Part shown: piece after piece, positions 32,921 through 40,819 of the stretch
Numbering within the stretch: position 1 is the first letter of the stretch
Layout: each line of letters starts with the position of its first letter
Assembly: GCF_014651895.1 (NCBI RefSeq)
Contig: NZ_BMXT01000001.1
Location: 1,364,001 to 1,428,000, forward strand
DNA length: 64,000 nt
Direction of reading: 5' to 3'
Source of the DNA: Rhodanobacter panaciterrae
Lineage (GTDB): Bacteria; Pseudomonadota; Gammaproteobacteria; Xanthomonadales; Rhodanobacteraceae
Notes under the pieces: generated by a model
Told to the model about the DNA's origin: nothing
Seen by the model: the letters and a program-made list of their open reading frames with translations, nothing else
The model's database searches: none
Program-made: the position numbers and the translations under genes

Positions 32921-34069
32921 TTACTGCTGAACCTGCAGTTCCGTACGACGGTTCTGCGCGCGACCGGAGTCGGTTGCATTGTCGCCAATCGGGTTGCTCA
33001 TGCCGTGGCCGATCGGGCCTTCCAAGCGGCTGGCATCGATGCCGTGGCTGGTCAGGTAGTTGTAGACGATCGAGGCACGACGCTCCGACAGGCTCTGGTT
33101 GTAAGCTTCAGTGCCCTTCGAGTCGGTGTAACCGGCAACCGTCACATGCACCTGCGGATAACGCTGCAGGGTATCGACAGCCTGGTTCAGAACCGCGATC
33201 GAGTCGGCGCTCGGCTCAGCCAGCGACTTCGAAATATCGGTCTCACCCTTCTTCGGGCGATCGAACTTGAAGTTCACACCGCGCAGATCGATGACAACCT
33301 TCTGCGGGCAACCGTCCGGACCGACGATCGTACCGGCAGGCGTACCCGGGCACTTGTCGTCGCAATCATTCACGCCGTCGCCATCGCTGTCCTTGGTCGA
33401 GCAATCAGCCGGCGGCGGAGTAGCCACCGCGGCCGGAGCCGCGGCCGGAGCGCCGAAGCGCGAGACGATGCTGAAACCCAGGAACCAGTCGCCGTAACCG
33501 CTCTTGGCAGGCTGGGTCTTGTTGTCGAAGTCGTAGCGGTAACCACCTTCGACGCGGATGTCCGAGCTGTCGGTGATCGTCTTGGAGACACCGCCGCCCA
33601 CTTCAGCCGCCGGCGACCAGCCTTGATCGCCCGAGGAATGATGGTTACTGCCCATCACACCAGCAAGCAGGTACGGACGCCATGCGTTCCAATCGCCTGC
33701 GTAGAAGCGTGCAACGGCACCGATATTGTTGTTGGACCAATTACTGTGGGAGTGGCCCGTGCCGCCATTCACGACGCGGTTATCAACCTTGCGGCTGGTA
33801 CGGTCGACGAACAAGTCGATCGATGCGTTCGGCGAGATGAAACGACCCACGCCCAAGCCATAATAAATCTGACGGCTGTTGGTGTTGCGATCGGTGTCGT
33901 TGTAATAACCGCCCACGGTCGGAGCGATATACCAACGATCGTCATAGCTCGAGGTAGCGGTGTTGGTGCTGGCGGTATCGGCGGGAGCAGCCGTGGTGTC
34001 CTGCGCATGAACGGCACCTACGCCGCCCAGGGCCAGCGCAATCAGAAAGTACAAGCCCTTACGTTTCAT
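32921..34069 (-). CDS. OmpA family outer membrane protein
   Basis: A protein of 382 residues from ATG 34069, with GAGGAG upstream. The signal peptide is MKRKGLYFLIALALGGVGAVHA. An eight-strand beta-barrel follows (YDDRWYIAPTVGGYYNDTD ... GDWFLGFSIVSRFG). Next come a Pro/Ala hinge, a thrombospondin-3-like calcium repeat (DSDGDGVNDCDDKCPGTPAG) and the C-terminal OmpA domain that binds peptidoglycan (GYTDSKGTEAYNQSLSERRASIVYNYL, with NRRTEL at the end). It links outer membrane and cell wall. The strong terminator and long leader suggest high expression. Confidence 0.95.
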   Translation of the reverse strand: MKRKGLYFLIALALGGVGAVHAQDTTAAPADTASTNTATSSYDDRWYIAPTVGGYYNDTDRNTNSRQIYYGLGVGRFISPNASIDLFVDRTSRKVDNRVVNGGTGHSHSNWSNNNIGAVARFYAGDWNAWRPYLLAGVMGSNHHSSGDQGWSPAAEVGGGVSKTITDSSDIRVEGGYRYDFDNKTQPAKSGYGDWFLGFSIVSRFGAPAAAPAAVATPPPADCSTKDSDGDGVNDCDDKCPGTPAGTIVGPDGCPQKVVIDLRGVNFKFDRPKKGETDISKSLAEPSADSIAVLNQAVDTLQRYPQVHVTVAGYTDSKGTEAYNQSLSERRASIVYNYLTSHGIDASRLEGPIGHGMSNPIGDNATDSGRAQNRRTELQVQQ

Positions 34070-34428
34070 CAGGTGTCTCCTCAATTATTAGGTTTTCGCG
34101 TCCGTTCAACCCCAACCGGAAGTCGCGCGTCAGAACTGAACTACGTCATTCAGAGCATTTACAGCCCCTGCTTGGCGTTTCTGCGGCAAGCGGCGGGCAG
34201 TGTAGCAAACTTGTTAAGTTATTGGTGCTTTAACGCTGCACAACAAAATCCTGGTGAGATTCCGTTCAGAAAAGTTTGTTGGCAAACGCGCCGTCAAATT
34301 CTTCGGGTAGCTATCACGTAATTACATGCAGTTTTCGCACTTGTTCGCAGGTCGAACAGAAGCAGATCGACAGGGGCAGAAGCCATCCTCACTTCTGTCC
34401 CTGTCTTAATCTTCCACTCACGCCGTCT
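34070..34428. other. Leader of the OmpA-like gene and 3' flank of prpD
   Basis: About 360 bases without a gene, less GC-rich than the surroundings. It should hold the promoter and a long 5' leader of the OmpA-like gene. I see a possible minus-strand -10 (TACACT, 34199-34204) but no matching -35. No rho-independent terminator for the upstream prpD-like gene is visible; it would have to lie here. Confidence 0.5.
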
Positions 34429-35880
34429 TTACAACGTGAAGAGCGCCAGAAACTGCTGTACCGGCATTGCATCGAGCTGCGCCGGATCTTTCGTCGCCAC
34501 CATGATCGCCTTGACCCGATGCGCCGGCAAATGGTCGCGAATGGCCGCTTCGAATTTCTGCAGCAGCACCGGGATACCCTCGGCACGACGCTGGCGGTGA
34601 CCGATCGGGTAGTCGATCGATACCTTTCCGGTGCCGCTTCCATCCTTGAAGAACACCTGCACCGAATTGCCGATGTAGCGCTTGGCCGGGTCGAAATAAT
34701 CCCTCGTAAACTGCGGATTTTCGACCACCGTCATCCTGTCCCGCAGCGCATCGATGCGCGGATCGGCGGCAATGTCATCGCTGTAGTCGCTGGCCACCAG
34801 CCGTCCGAAAATCAGTGGCACCGCGACCATGTACTGGATGCAATGGTCGCGGTCGGCGTAATTCGCCAGCGGGCCGGTCTTGTCGATGATGCGGCAGCCG
34901 GCCTCTTGCGTTTCGATGACGATCTTCTCGATCTGATCAATTCTGTCGGCAACCTCCCCATGCAGCTGCATCGCGCATTCCACTGCGGTCTGGGCGTGAA
35001 ATTCGGCCGGAAAGCTGATCTTGAACAGCACGTTTTCCATCACATAGCTGCCAAACGGACGCTCGAACTCGAATGGCTTGCCCTTGAACGCGACGTCGTA
35101 GAAACCCCAGGTCTTTGCCGATAGTGCCGAGGGATAGCCGACCACACCACGATAGACGGCGTTGATCGCGTGAGTCACCGCACGTCGACAAGCATCGCCG
35201 GCAGCCCAGCTCTTGCGCGGGCCGGTGTTCGGCGCATGGCGATAGGTGCGCAGCGCGCCGTTGTCGATCCAGCTATGCGACACGGCGGTGGTGATCTGCT
35301 CCTTGTTGCCGCCCAGCATCGCGGTGGCTACTGCGGTGGAGGCCAGCCGTACCAGGATCACGTGATCCTGACCAACCCGGTTGAAGCTGTTCAGCAGCGC
35401 ATAGCAGCCCTGGATCTCGTGCGCCTTGATCGCATAGCCAAGCACATCGCGCACAGTCAGCGGCTGACCGCCTTCGCGCTCTGCCTTGCGGCTCAGGTAG
35501 TCGGCCACCGCGAGGATGGCACCGAGATTGTCCGACGGATGACCCCACTCGGCCGCCAACCAGGTGTCGTTGAAGTCCAGCCAGCGGATCTGCGTACCAA
35601 TCGCAAACGCGGCCTGCGCCGGATCCAGCTCGTGGCTGGTACCCGGCACGCGCGCACCGCCCGGCAGTGTCGCGCCCGGCACCAGCGGACCGAGATGCTT
35701 CGCGCACTCCGGAAACTTCATGGCCAGCATCGAGGTACCGAGCGAGTCGAGCAACATGTAACGCGCAGTGTCGTAAGCCTCCTGTGAGTCGATCTGATAG
35801 TCGACAACGTAATCGGCGATATCGACCAGTGGCTGGTCGGGATCGGGACGGACGGCCGAACGGGTGTCGTGCGCACTCAT
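34429..35880 (-). CDS. prpD: MmgE/PrpD family 2-methylcitrate dehydratase
   Basis: A protein of 483 residues from ATG 35880 (MSAHDTRSAVRPDPDQPLVDIADYV), the length of E. coli PrpD. Family blocks include YDTARYMLLDSLGTSMLAM, IRWLDFNDTWLAAEWGHPSDNLGAILAVADYLSRK, GYAIKAHEIQGCYALLNSFNRVG and KISFPAEFHAQTAVECAMQLH. It dehydrates 2-methylcitrate to 2-methyl-cis-aconitate in propionate breakdown. The partners prpC, prpB and prpE are on the same strand but 6-13 kb further along. No acnD or prpF is in the window, consistent with the PrpD-type rather than the AcnD-type pathway. Confidence 0.94.
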   Translation of the reverse strand: MSAHDTRSAVRPDPDQPLVDIADYVVDYQIDSQEAYDTARYMLLDSLGTSMLAMKFPECAKHLGPLVPGATLPGGARVPGTSHELDPAQAAFAIGTQIRWLDFNDTWLAAEWGHPSDNLGAILAVADYLSRKAEREGGQPLTVRDVLGYAIKAHEIQGCYALLNSFNRVGQDHVILVRLASTAVATAMLGGNKEQITTAVSHSWIDNGALRTYRHAPNTGPRKSWAAGDACRRAVTHAINAVYRGVVGYPSALSAKTWGFYDVAFKGKPFEFERPFGSYVMENVLFKISFPAEFHAQTAVECAMQLHGEVADRIDQIEKIVIETQEAGCRIIDKTGPLANYADRDHCIQYMVAVPLIFGRLVASDYSDDIAADPRIDALRDRMTVVENPQFTRDYFDPAKRYIGNSVQVFFKDGSGTGKVSIDYPIGHRQRRAEGIPVLLQKFEAAIRDHLPAHRVKAIMVATKDPAQLDAMPVQQFLALFTL

Positions 35881-35981
35881 GGCGGATCTCGCAGGAGGGG
35901 CAACAATCATTTTAGCCGACTGGCGCGCCCGACGTTGCTTGACCGCAACTACCCTGACCCCGACAATCCAACAACACATCC

Positions 35982-36093
35982 CAAAAGGGAGTAGTTCCCG
36001 GCGCAAGTTCAGCTGCGCCGGTGTGGTGATCGTCAACACGAGCGACGCTTCGCTCCGGTCACCTCGGCAGTCCTGCTGCGAACGAGACTTTTG
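35982..36093 (+). promoter_or_regulatory. yybP-ykoY (manganese) riboswitch upstream of terC
   Basis: The leader has the family signature. P1 is CAAAAG (35982-35987) pairing with CTTTTG (36088-36093). The 5' conserved GGGAGTAG follows at 35987-35994, with an internal GGCGCA/TGCGCC stem. CGTCAACA (36031-36038) and the 3' conserved GAGACTTTT close the element. Right behind it a 10-bp hairpin (36096-36105 with 36117-36126) could be the expression platform. There is no T run, so control may be at translation. Members sense Mn2+ and commonly control TerC- and MntP-type exporters. Confidence 0.85.
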
Positions 36094-36154
36094 TGGTGGA
36101 TACGGGCCGCGCGCGTCCGTATCCACTGCATTGTCTGACGCGCATGGACTCCAC

Positions 36155-36844
36155 ATGGATCTCTTCGCTACCGATTTTCTCTCCGGCCTGCTGGCCATCA
36201 TCCTGCTCGATCTGGTGCTGGCCGGCGACAACGCCATCGTCATCGCCATGGCGGCCAGCCGCCTGCCGAAGGCGATGCAGAAAAAGGCCGTGTTCTGGGG
36301 CACGTTCGGTGCCGTCGCCGTTCGTTTTGCACTCACCGCCGTCGTCGTCTATCTGCTCAAACTGCCGGGACTGATGCTGGTCGGTGGCGTACTGTTGCTG
36401 CCGATCGCCTGGAAGTTGTTGCGCCACGATGCCGACGACAATCCCCATGTCAGCGCCAGTAATACGTTCTGGAGCGCACTGCGCACGATCATTGTTGCCG
36501 ATGCCCTGATGGGCATGGACAACGTGCTGGCGATTGCCGGTGCATCGAAAGGGCATCTGTCCCTGGTCATCATCGGACTGCTGGTGAGTGTGCCCTTGGT
36601 CGTCTGGGGCTCGACCCTGATCCTCAAGCTGATCGGGCGTTTTCCGATCATCATGTACATCGGCGCCGGTGCGATCGCATTCACTGCCGGGCGGATGATC
36701 TCGCACGATCATTGGCTGAGCGGCTGGTTCGATGCACACAGCTGGGTGAAATACGCCATGGATGTGTTGCTGGTGATCGGCATCTGCGGTGGCGGCTGGC
36801 TGATGCAACGGCGCCGCCAGCGCCTGAAGCCGCTGTCCGGTTGA
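36155..36844 (+). CDS. TerC family membrane protein (probable Mn2+ exporter)
   Basis: A protein of 229 residues from ATG 36155 (MDLFATDFLSGLLAIILLDLVLAGDNAIVIAMAA). It has about seven transmembrane helices. The TerC/YjbE signature acidic residues lie in the membrane: DLVLAGDNAIV in helix 1 and ADALMGMDNVLAIAG in a later one. The leader carries a yybP-ykoY riboswitch, which supports a role in exporting Mn2+ or supplying it to secreted proteins. The riboswitch lies between the divergent prpD start and this gene. The frame is open far upstream, but only this Met is sensible. Confidence 0.93.
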   Translation: MDLFATDFLSGLLAIILLDLVLAGDNAIVIAMAASRLPKAMQKKAVFWGTFGAVAVRFALTAVVVYLLKLPGLMLVGGVLLLPIAWKLLRHDADDNPHVSASNTFWSALRTIIVADALMGMDNVLAIAGASKGHLSLVIIGLLVSVPLVVWGSTLILKLIGRFPIIMYIGAGAIAFTAGRMISHDHWLSGWFDAHSWVKYAMDVLLVIGICGGGWLMQRRRQRLKPLSG

Positions 36845-36901
36845 GGTCGTGTCAGACATACGAAGCTGCAGAACGCTGCCCTGCCACATACGGAGTCACT
36901 C

Positions 36902-37513
36902 ATGAAGCTTTACTACGTGCCCGGTACCTGTGCCCTAGCCGACCATATCGTGCTGGAGTGGATCGGCCAGCCTTACGAGCTCGAGGAAGTACCTCGTGCC
37001 GAGCTGCGCTCGCCGGAGTATCTGAAGCTCAATCCGGATGGTGTGGTACCGACCCTGGTCGACGACGATGGCTGGGTGTTGACCGAGAACATCGCCATCC
37101 TCAACTACCTGGCCGATCGTTTTCCGGTTGCCCGGCTTGGCGGCAACGGTACGCCGCGCGGACGCGCTGAAGTCAACCGCTGGCTGGGCTTTCTCAACGC
37201 CGACGTGCATCCGGCGTTCAAGCCGCTGTTCCGGCCCGAGCGATTCATTGCCGACCCCGCCCAGCACACCGGACTGCAGGCCACTGCAAAGACAAAGCTG
37301 CGCGGCTATTTCGAGCGATTGGATGGCCAGCTGGCAGGCCGGGACTGGCTCACCGGCACACGTTCGCTCGCCGATCCGTACTTGTTCGTGGTGCAGCGCT
37401 GGGCCAAGGCGAAAGCCGTCGACCTGAACGGGCTCGATCATCTGGAACGCTTTGTCCAGCGCATGCACGCCGATACCGGCGCCATCGCAGCCATGCGTGC
37501 CGAGGGTATCTGA
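36902..37513 (+). CDS. Glutathione S-transferase (beta-class)
   Basis: A protein of 203 residues starting MKLYYVPGTCALADHIVLEW, with GGAG upstream. Cys10 is in the position used by beta-class bacterial transferases. The glutathione-binding cis-Pro site is PDGVVPTLVDDDG, with LTENIAILNYLAD after it. The helical C-terminal domain includes LTGTRSLADPYLFVVQRW. It conjugates glutathione to electrophiles or acts on mixed disulfides. It lies 57 bases after terC on the same strand and may be co-transcribed. It converges, seven bases apart, with the fap-like operon end. Confidence 0.94.
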   Translation: MKLYYVPGTCALADHIVLEWIGQPYELEEVPRAELRSPEYLKLNPDGVVPTLVDDDGWVLTENIAILNYLADRFPVARLGGNGTPRGRAEVNRWLGFLNADVHPAFKPLFRPERFIADPAQHTGLQATAKTKLRGYFERLDGQLAGRDWLTGTRSLADPYLFVVQRWAKAKAVDLNGLDHLERFVQRMHADTGAIAAMRAEGI

Positions 37514-37520
37514 GCGACCG

Positions 37521-38933
37521 CTAGTACATCGTCGGCACTCTGACCGTCACGGTGGCATCGGGCGTATCGCGCGTCACTCCCACACCAAGCGTGAAGTTCA
37601 TGCTGCGCTTGTCGCTGAATCGATAGGAGCCGCCGATCAGCAAGGTGCCCAGCACGCTCTTGGCCGAGCCAGCCACAGTCTTGCCGTTTTGCTTGGTGAT
37701 GCCGACAAAGCTCTGGTCATAGCCGATGCTGATCGATGCCTTCTCATTGAGCGCGAGCCCCATGCCGAGGCTGGCATCAACGATGTCGCCCACCTGCACC
37801 GTACCCAGCGGCTCCTTGCCCCCGAGCAGCACGGTGCGGCTGACGTCGTGACGCGGGAAGTTGTGCAGGTAACTCACGTTGCCGAAGAACACCACCGGAT
37901 CGGAGGGATACAACCAGGTCACACCCGGCTGCAGCGAGTAGAAGCCCGAACCGGTCGGAAGTTGCAGCGGCAGCCCGGTGCCGGTCGCATTCTCCACGCA
38001 GCGGGTGACGCAATCGGTGGTGACCTCGAAAGGATCCCTGCCGGTGCGCGACTTGAAACGTAGCCAGCCTATGTAATACGGCTTGTCTGCACCACCGTCG
38101 TTGATCTGGTAACGGGCGGTGGCCTCCACGTCGCCGATGCCATGGCCAGCGCTCGTGAAGACCTTGTCCGTGGCACTGCCAGTGAAGATCTCGCGACTGA
38201 TCGTGTCGGTGTGCCCATAGACATACGGTATCCGCAGCTCCATCTCCAGTCGGTTGGTAATGCCGTAGCGCAGCGCGACTGCGCCGGTCTGGGTCGTCGT
38301 CTTCACTTGGCGCGCGTCGATCAGACCGATCAGGATCGCCGGGATCACGGTGTAGCCGATCAAGGCGACCCGGTCGGCGGACGAGTAGCCGAATTGATAG
38401 GACGGCTCCACCACCAGCTTGCCACGCGGCGTCAGTACGCCAGGTTGATTGAAGATCGGGGCGACAGCCGGCGGCCCGCTATCGCGCTCAGGTGCCTGCC
38501 CAACTGTCCGGTCCGGTGGATTGTCGGTCGGCTCCGTATCAACGCTGGCCGCGTCGCCGGCAGGCATGGGCAATGCGGTCGCCATCGAGCCACCTGCCCT
38601 CACGTTGCCCGCGCGTTGCCGGTCGAGCACGTCGAGACCCACGGCGTGCCGCAGTGCTCGATAGTCGGCCTGCTGCGATGCGAGCGCTTGCTTCATCGCC
38701 TCGATCTGCGCGTTCTGGGCAGCCAGCTGGGCGCGCATCTCCTCGATGCGCGCGTCCTGCTTGCTCATGTTCTTTTGAAGTACCGCAGACAGTTCACCCG
38801 AACTCACCGGGTTCGAACTCACCGGGGCTGGATTGACTGGCGCTACCGGATCCTGCGCGCTTGCCACACCACCGAGTAGCACCAGCCCGGCACAGCCGGC
38901 TGAACATCTGCTTCGCCACGATTTCCGGGCCAT
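37521..38933 (-). CDS. Outer membrane beta-barrel with N-terminal coiled coil (FapF-like secretin)
   Basis: A protein of 470 residues from ATG 38933, with AGGAGG seven bases upstream. The signal peptide (1-26) is followed by a periplasmic coiled coil at residues 47-97 (heptads with Leu/Met/Ile, ARIEEMRAQLAAQ). A Pro/Ala linker then leads to a beta-barrel of about 300 residues (PRGKLVVEPSYQFGYSSADRV to the final strand TVTVRVPTMY). This matches FapF of the Pseudomonas functional amyloid system, whose coiled coil gates a secretion barrel. Generic databases may call it a phenol-degradation MetA-like transporter. It is the last gene of a five-gene minus-strand operon with a C39 peptidase. Function by analogy, not tested. 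Confidence 0.75.
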   Translation of the reverse strand: MARKSWRSRCSAGCAGLVLLGGVASAQDPVAPVNPAPVSSNPVSSGELSAVLQKNMSKQDARIEEMRAQLAAQNAQIEAMKQALASQQADYRALRHAVGLDVLDRQRAGNVRAGGSMATALPMPAGDAASVDTEPTDNPPDRTVGQAPERDSGPPAVAPIFNQPGVLTPRGKLVVEPSYQFGYSSADRVALIGYTVIPAILIGLIDARQVKTTTQTGAVALRYGITNRLEMELRIPYVYGHTDTISREIFTGSATDKVFTSAGHGIGDVEATARYQINDGGADKPYYIGWLRFKSRTGRDPFEVTTDCVTRCVENATGTGLPLQLPTGSGFYSLQPGVTWLYPSDPVVFFGNVSYLHNFPRHDVSRTVLLGGKEPLGTVQVGDIVDASLGMGLALNEKASISIGYDQSFVGITKQNGKTVAGSAKSVLGTLLIGGSYRFSDKRSMNFTLGVGVTRDTPDATVTVRVPTMY

Positions 38934-39014
38934 CAAGTTGCCCTCCTGTATCGGGCGTCGTTCAAGTGAGGCGGCGTTTGGCCGGCTATTTGCGCATCGG
39001 CTTCGGATACCTTG

Positions 39015-39584
39015 TCAGTGCCCCAGCGATCCGATCAGGCCAGCCTGCAAACTCTCCTGCAGGCCAAGACTGCGGAACAGGTTCTGGCTGTTCGCGGTGA
39101 CATTGATCGTGGTCAAACTGCGGATGTCCTGATTGTCGAGACTGTTCTGGATCACCGTCGCGGCCGTCGCATGGTCGAACGTCGCCGGATCGACGGTGTT
39201 GTTCGCACCGTTCTGGATGATGTTGACCGTGCCCGTGGCGGCAGCCAGGGCGCTGGCCTGATCCGGCGTCATCCGACCAATGTCAGGAATGTTCACGCTG
39301 GTGCTGGAGACCAGATTGCCGTTGATGTAGACCGCGCGTTCGATGCCGAAGGACGCCAGCAGCCCGTTGCCCATATCGAAACCGCCACGAGTGGTATCCA
39401 GCTGACGATCGCTGACCGCCAACGGCCATGCGCCCATGACCCGCATGCCGTCAGCCGGTATGCGCGGCGATGCAGGCTGTGGCAAAGGTGATGGATCCTG
39501 CGCACTGACCATGCCAGCCCAAGCCATCGACAAGCCCGTCAGCACGCAAAGACATGGGAGCCTGGTACGAAAGGTGTTGCTCAT
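39015..39584 (-). CDS. Secreted protein with double-Gly motif, fap-like operon
   Basis: A protein of 189 residues from ATG 39584 (MSNTFRTRLPCLCVLTGLSMAWAGMVSA, signal peptide). A GTG directly after the upstream stop is an alternative. After a Pro-rich stretch it has QLDTTRGGFD, with a double Gly at 67-68, then GLLASFGIERAVYINGNLVSSTS. It is Asn/Gln-rich at the C-terminus (NIIQNGANNTV, TVIQNSLDNQDIRS). It sits between the C39 peptidase and the barrel, where fapE lies in the fap operon. I do not claim true FapE homology; a search is needed. It may be an extracellular chaperone or fibre subunit. Confidence 0.65.
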   Translation of the reverse strand: MSNTFRTRLPCLCVLTGLSMAWAGMVSAQDPSPLPQPASPRIPADGMRVMGAWPLAVSDRQLDTTRGGFDMGNGLLASFGIERAVYINGNLVSSTSVNIPDIGRMTPDQASALAAATGTVNIIQNGANNTVDPATFDHATAATVIQNSLDNQDIRSLTTINVTANSQNLFRSLGLQESLQAGLIGSLGH

Positions 39585-39596
39585 GACGGCACTCAC

Positions 39597-40304
39597 TCAG
39601 ATATCCCCCGGCCCACGTTTGGGCAGCGTGATATTGCCCAAGCCGGTGCGGTCGATGGCGGAATTGATGGGTGCCATTGGCGCAGCGCGCCAGTCGTCGC
39701 TGCTGTTGAATCTTGCCAATGCACGCCGGTTGTGAATGACGAATACCAGCTGGTTTTTCCATGCCGCATCGAACTGCGCGCGTGGGATCGAACGCGTGCC
39801 GCGGGCGGGGTCGCCCACCAGGACACGACCATCACGCATCCCCTTGATCACCACGAAATGGTGGTAACCCCTTTCGTCGATCAACACGATCGCAGGAAGA
39901 TTTTCCTGCCGCAGTTTTTCCAGCGGTACCTGGAACCCGTCGGCGTCGAAACCATTGGCCTGCAGGAAGCGCTTGATATCGAGCAGCGAGAAGCCTTCCC
40001 GGTTGATTTTCGAGCGGTCGCCGTTGGCATACATCTGCACAAACGCTTCCTGCTCGTCGACCGGATAGCCGTACTGATAGGTCAGCAAGGTCGCCACGGC
40101 GGCGGAGCCGCAGCTGAAATCGTATTTCTGGCGGATCGTGTTCCTGAAGCGAATCTCTTTCAGACTCGTCATGTGCAGGCTGTAACTGCCGCCCTGCACG
40201 CCCGGCAACACGACCGGTGCAGCTGCTGCCAGCTGCATCACGGGGAGCAGGCCGGCAACGAACGTCGCGACCAGCCAGAAAGAGCCATGCCACCGGGAAA
40301 TCAT
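39597..40304 (-). CDS. C39 family cysteine peptidase (FapD-like)
   Basis: A protein of 235 residues from ATG 40304, overlapping the preceding stop (ATGA). The signal peptide is in residues 1-28. The C39 catalytic residues are visible: Cys65 in YDFSCGSAAVATLL, His149 in HHFVVI and Asp165 in VGDPARG. There is no ABC transporter attached, so it is a free-standing periplasmic peptidase like FapD, not a bacteriocin exporter. C39 enzymes cut after double-Gly leaders, and neighbouring secreted proteins have GG motifs. It is needed for the maturation step in fap operons. The last 40 residues are a linker-like tail. Confidence 0.88.
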   Translation of the reverse strand: MISRWHGSFWLVATFVAGLLPVMQLAAAAPVVLPGVQGGSYSLHMTSLKEIRFRNTIRQKYDFSCGSAAVATLLTYQYGYPVDEQEAFVQMYANGDRSKINREGFSLLDIKRFLQANGFDADGFQVPLEKLRQENLPAIVLIDERGYHHFVVIKGMRDGRVLVGDPARGTRSIPRAQFDAAWKNQLVFVIHNRRALARFNSSDDWRAAPMAPINSAIDRTGLGNITLPKRGPGDI

Positions 40305-40705
40305 GGCTGGAACTGCACGTTGACGATGGTGGCATTCTGGATCAGCACGGCGTTGCCGCTGTTCTGGATCACCATCGGCAAACCCATCGCTCCAGTGAAC
40401 GAGCCGGAGCTGATCACATTGGCTCCGTTCACCACATGATCGACGTTGTTGTTGGCCACCGTGCCGTTCAACGTCATGGTTTCGGTGACATCGGTACCAC
40501 CACTGAGTTTCGCCAGCGCTGCGGAATCGATGCTCGGCCCCCATCCCGCGACGCCATTTGGCGGCACAACTTCATGCCTGGACGATAATGACGATGTTGC
40601 CGCTACGTTGGGCAACGGTGCGACGGGCTCTCCGGCCAGCGCATTCCATGTCGTTGCCGTGAGCAACAACGGGATGAGCCAGGACATCGGTCTGACTATT
40701 CGCAT
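40301..40705 (-). CDS. Small secreted protein with LxGG and QNSG motifs, fap-like operon
   Basis: A protein of 134 residues. The signal peptide ends WNALA. It has LAKLSGGTDV (double Gly at 69-70), then NGTVANNNVDHVVNGANVISSGSF and the C-terminal VIQNSGNAVLIQNATIVNVQ. Asn and Gln are high (amyloid-like). A similar QNSG-x-IQ ending is seen in the Gly-rich neighbour. Its stop overlaps the C39 start, so the two are coupled. I cannot name a family, but the operon position matches a FapB/A-like minor subunit. Confidence 0.65.
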   Translation of the reverse strand: MRIVRPMSWLIPLLLTATTWNALAGEPVAPLPNVAATSSLSSRHEVVPPNGVAGWGPSIDSAALAKLSGGTDVTETMTLNGTVANNNVDHVVNGANVISSGSFTGAMGLPMVIQNSGNAVLIQNATIVNVQFQP

Positions 40706-40819
40706 GGTTCTATCTCCCTCGCCGGCGCGGGCAGCGATCTCTGCTTATGCCCGGCAGTCCGGTCGCAACCAACGGAAAACACGGTGGAGCGCCTGGCGCT
40801 CCACCGTGTCTGGCTCCAC

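Noticed and set aside
37521-38933. Phenol-degradation (MetA) transporter
   Set aside because: No aromatic-degradation genes lie nearby. The N-terminal coiled coil and the C39 neighbour fit FapF better, though a search is needed.
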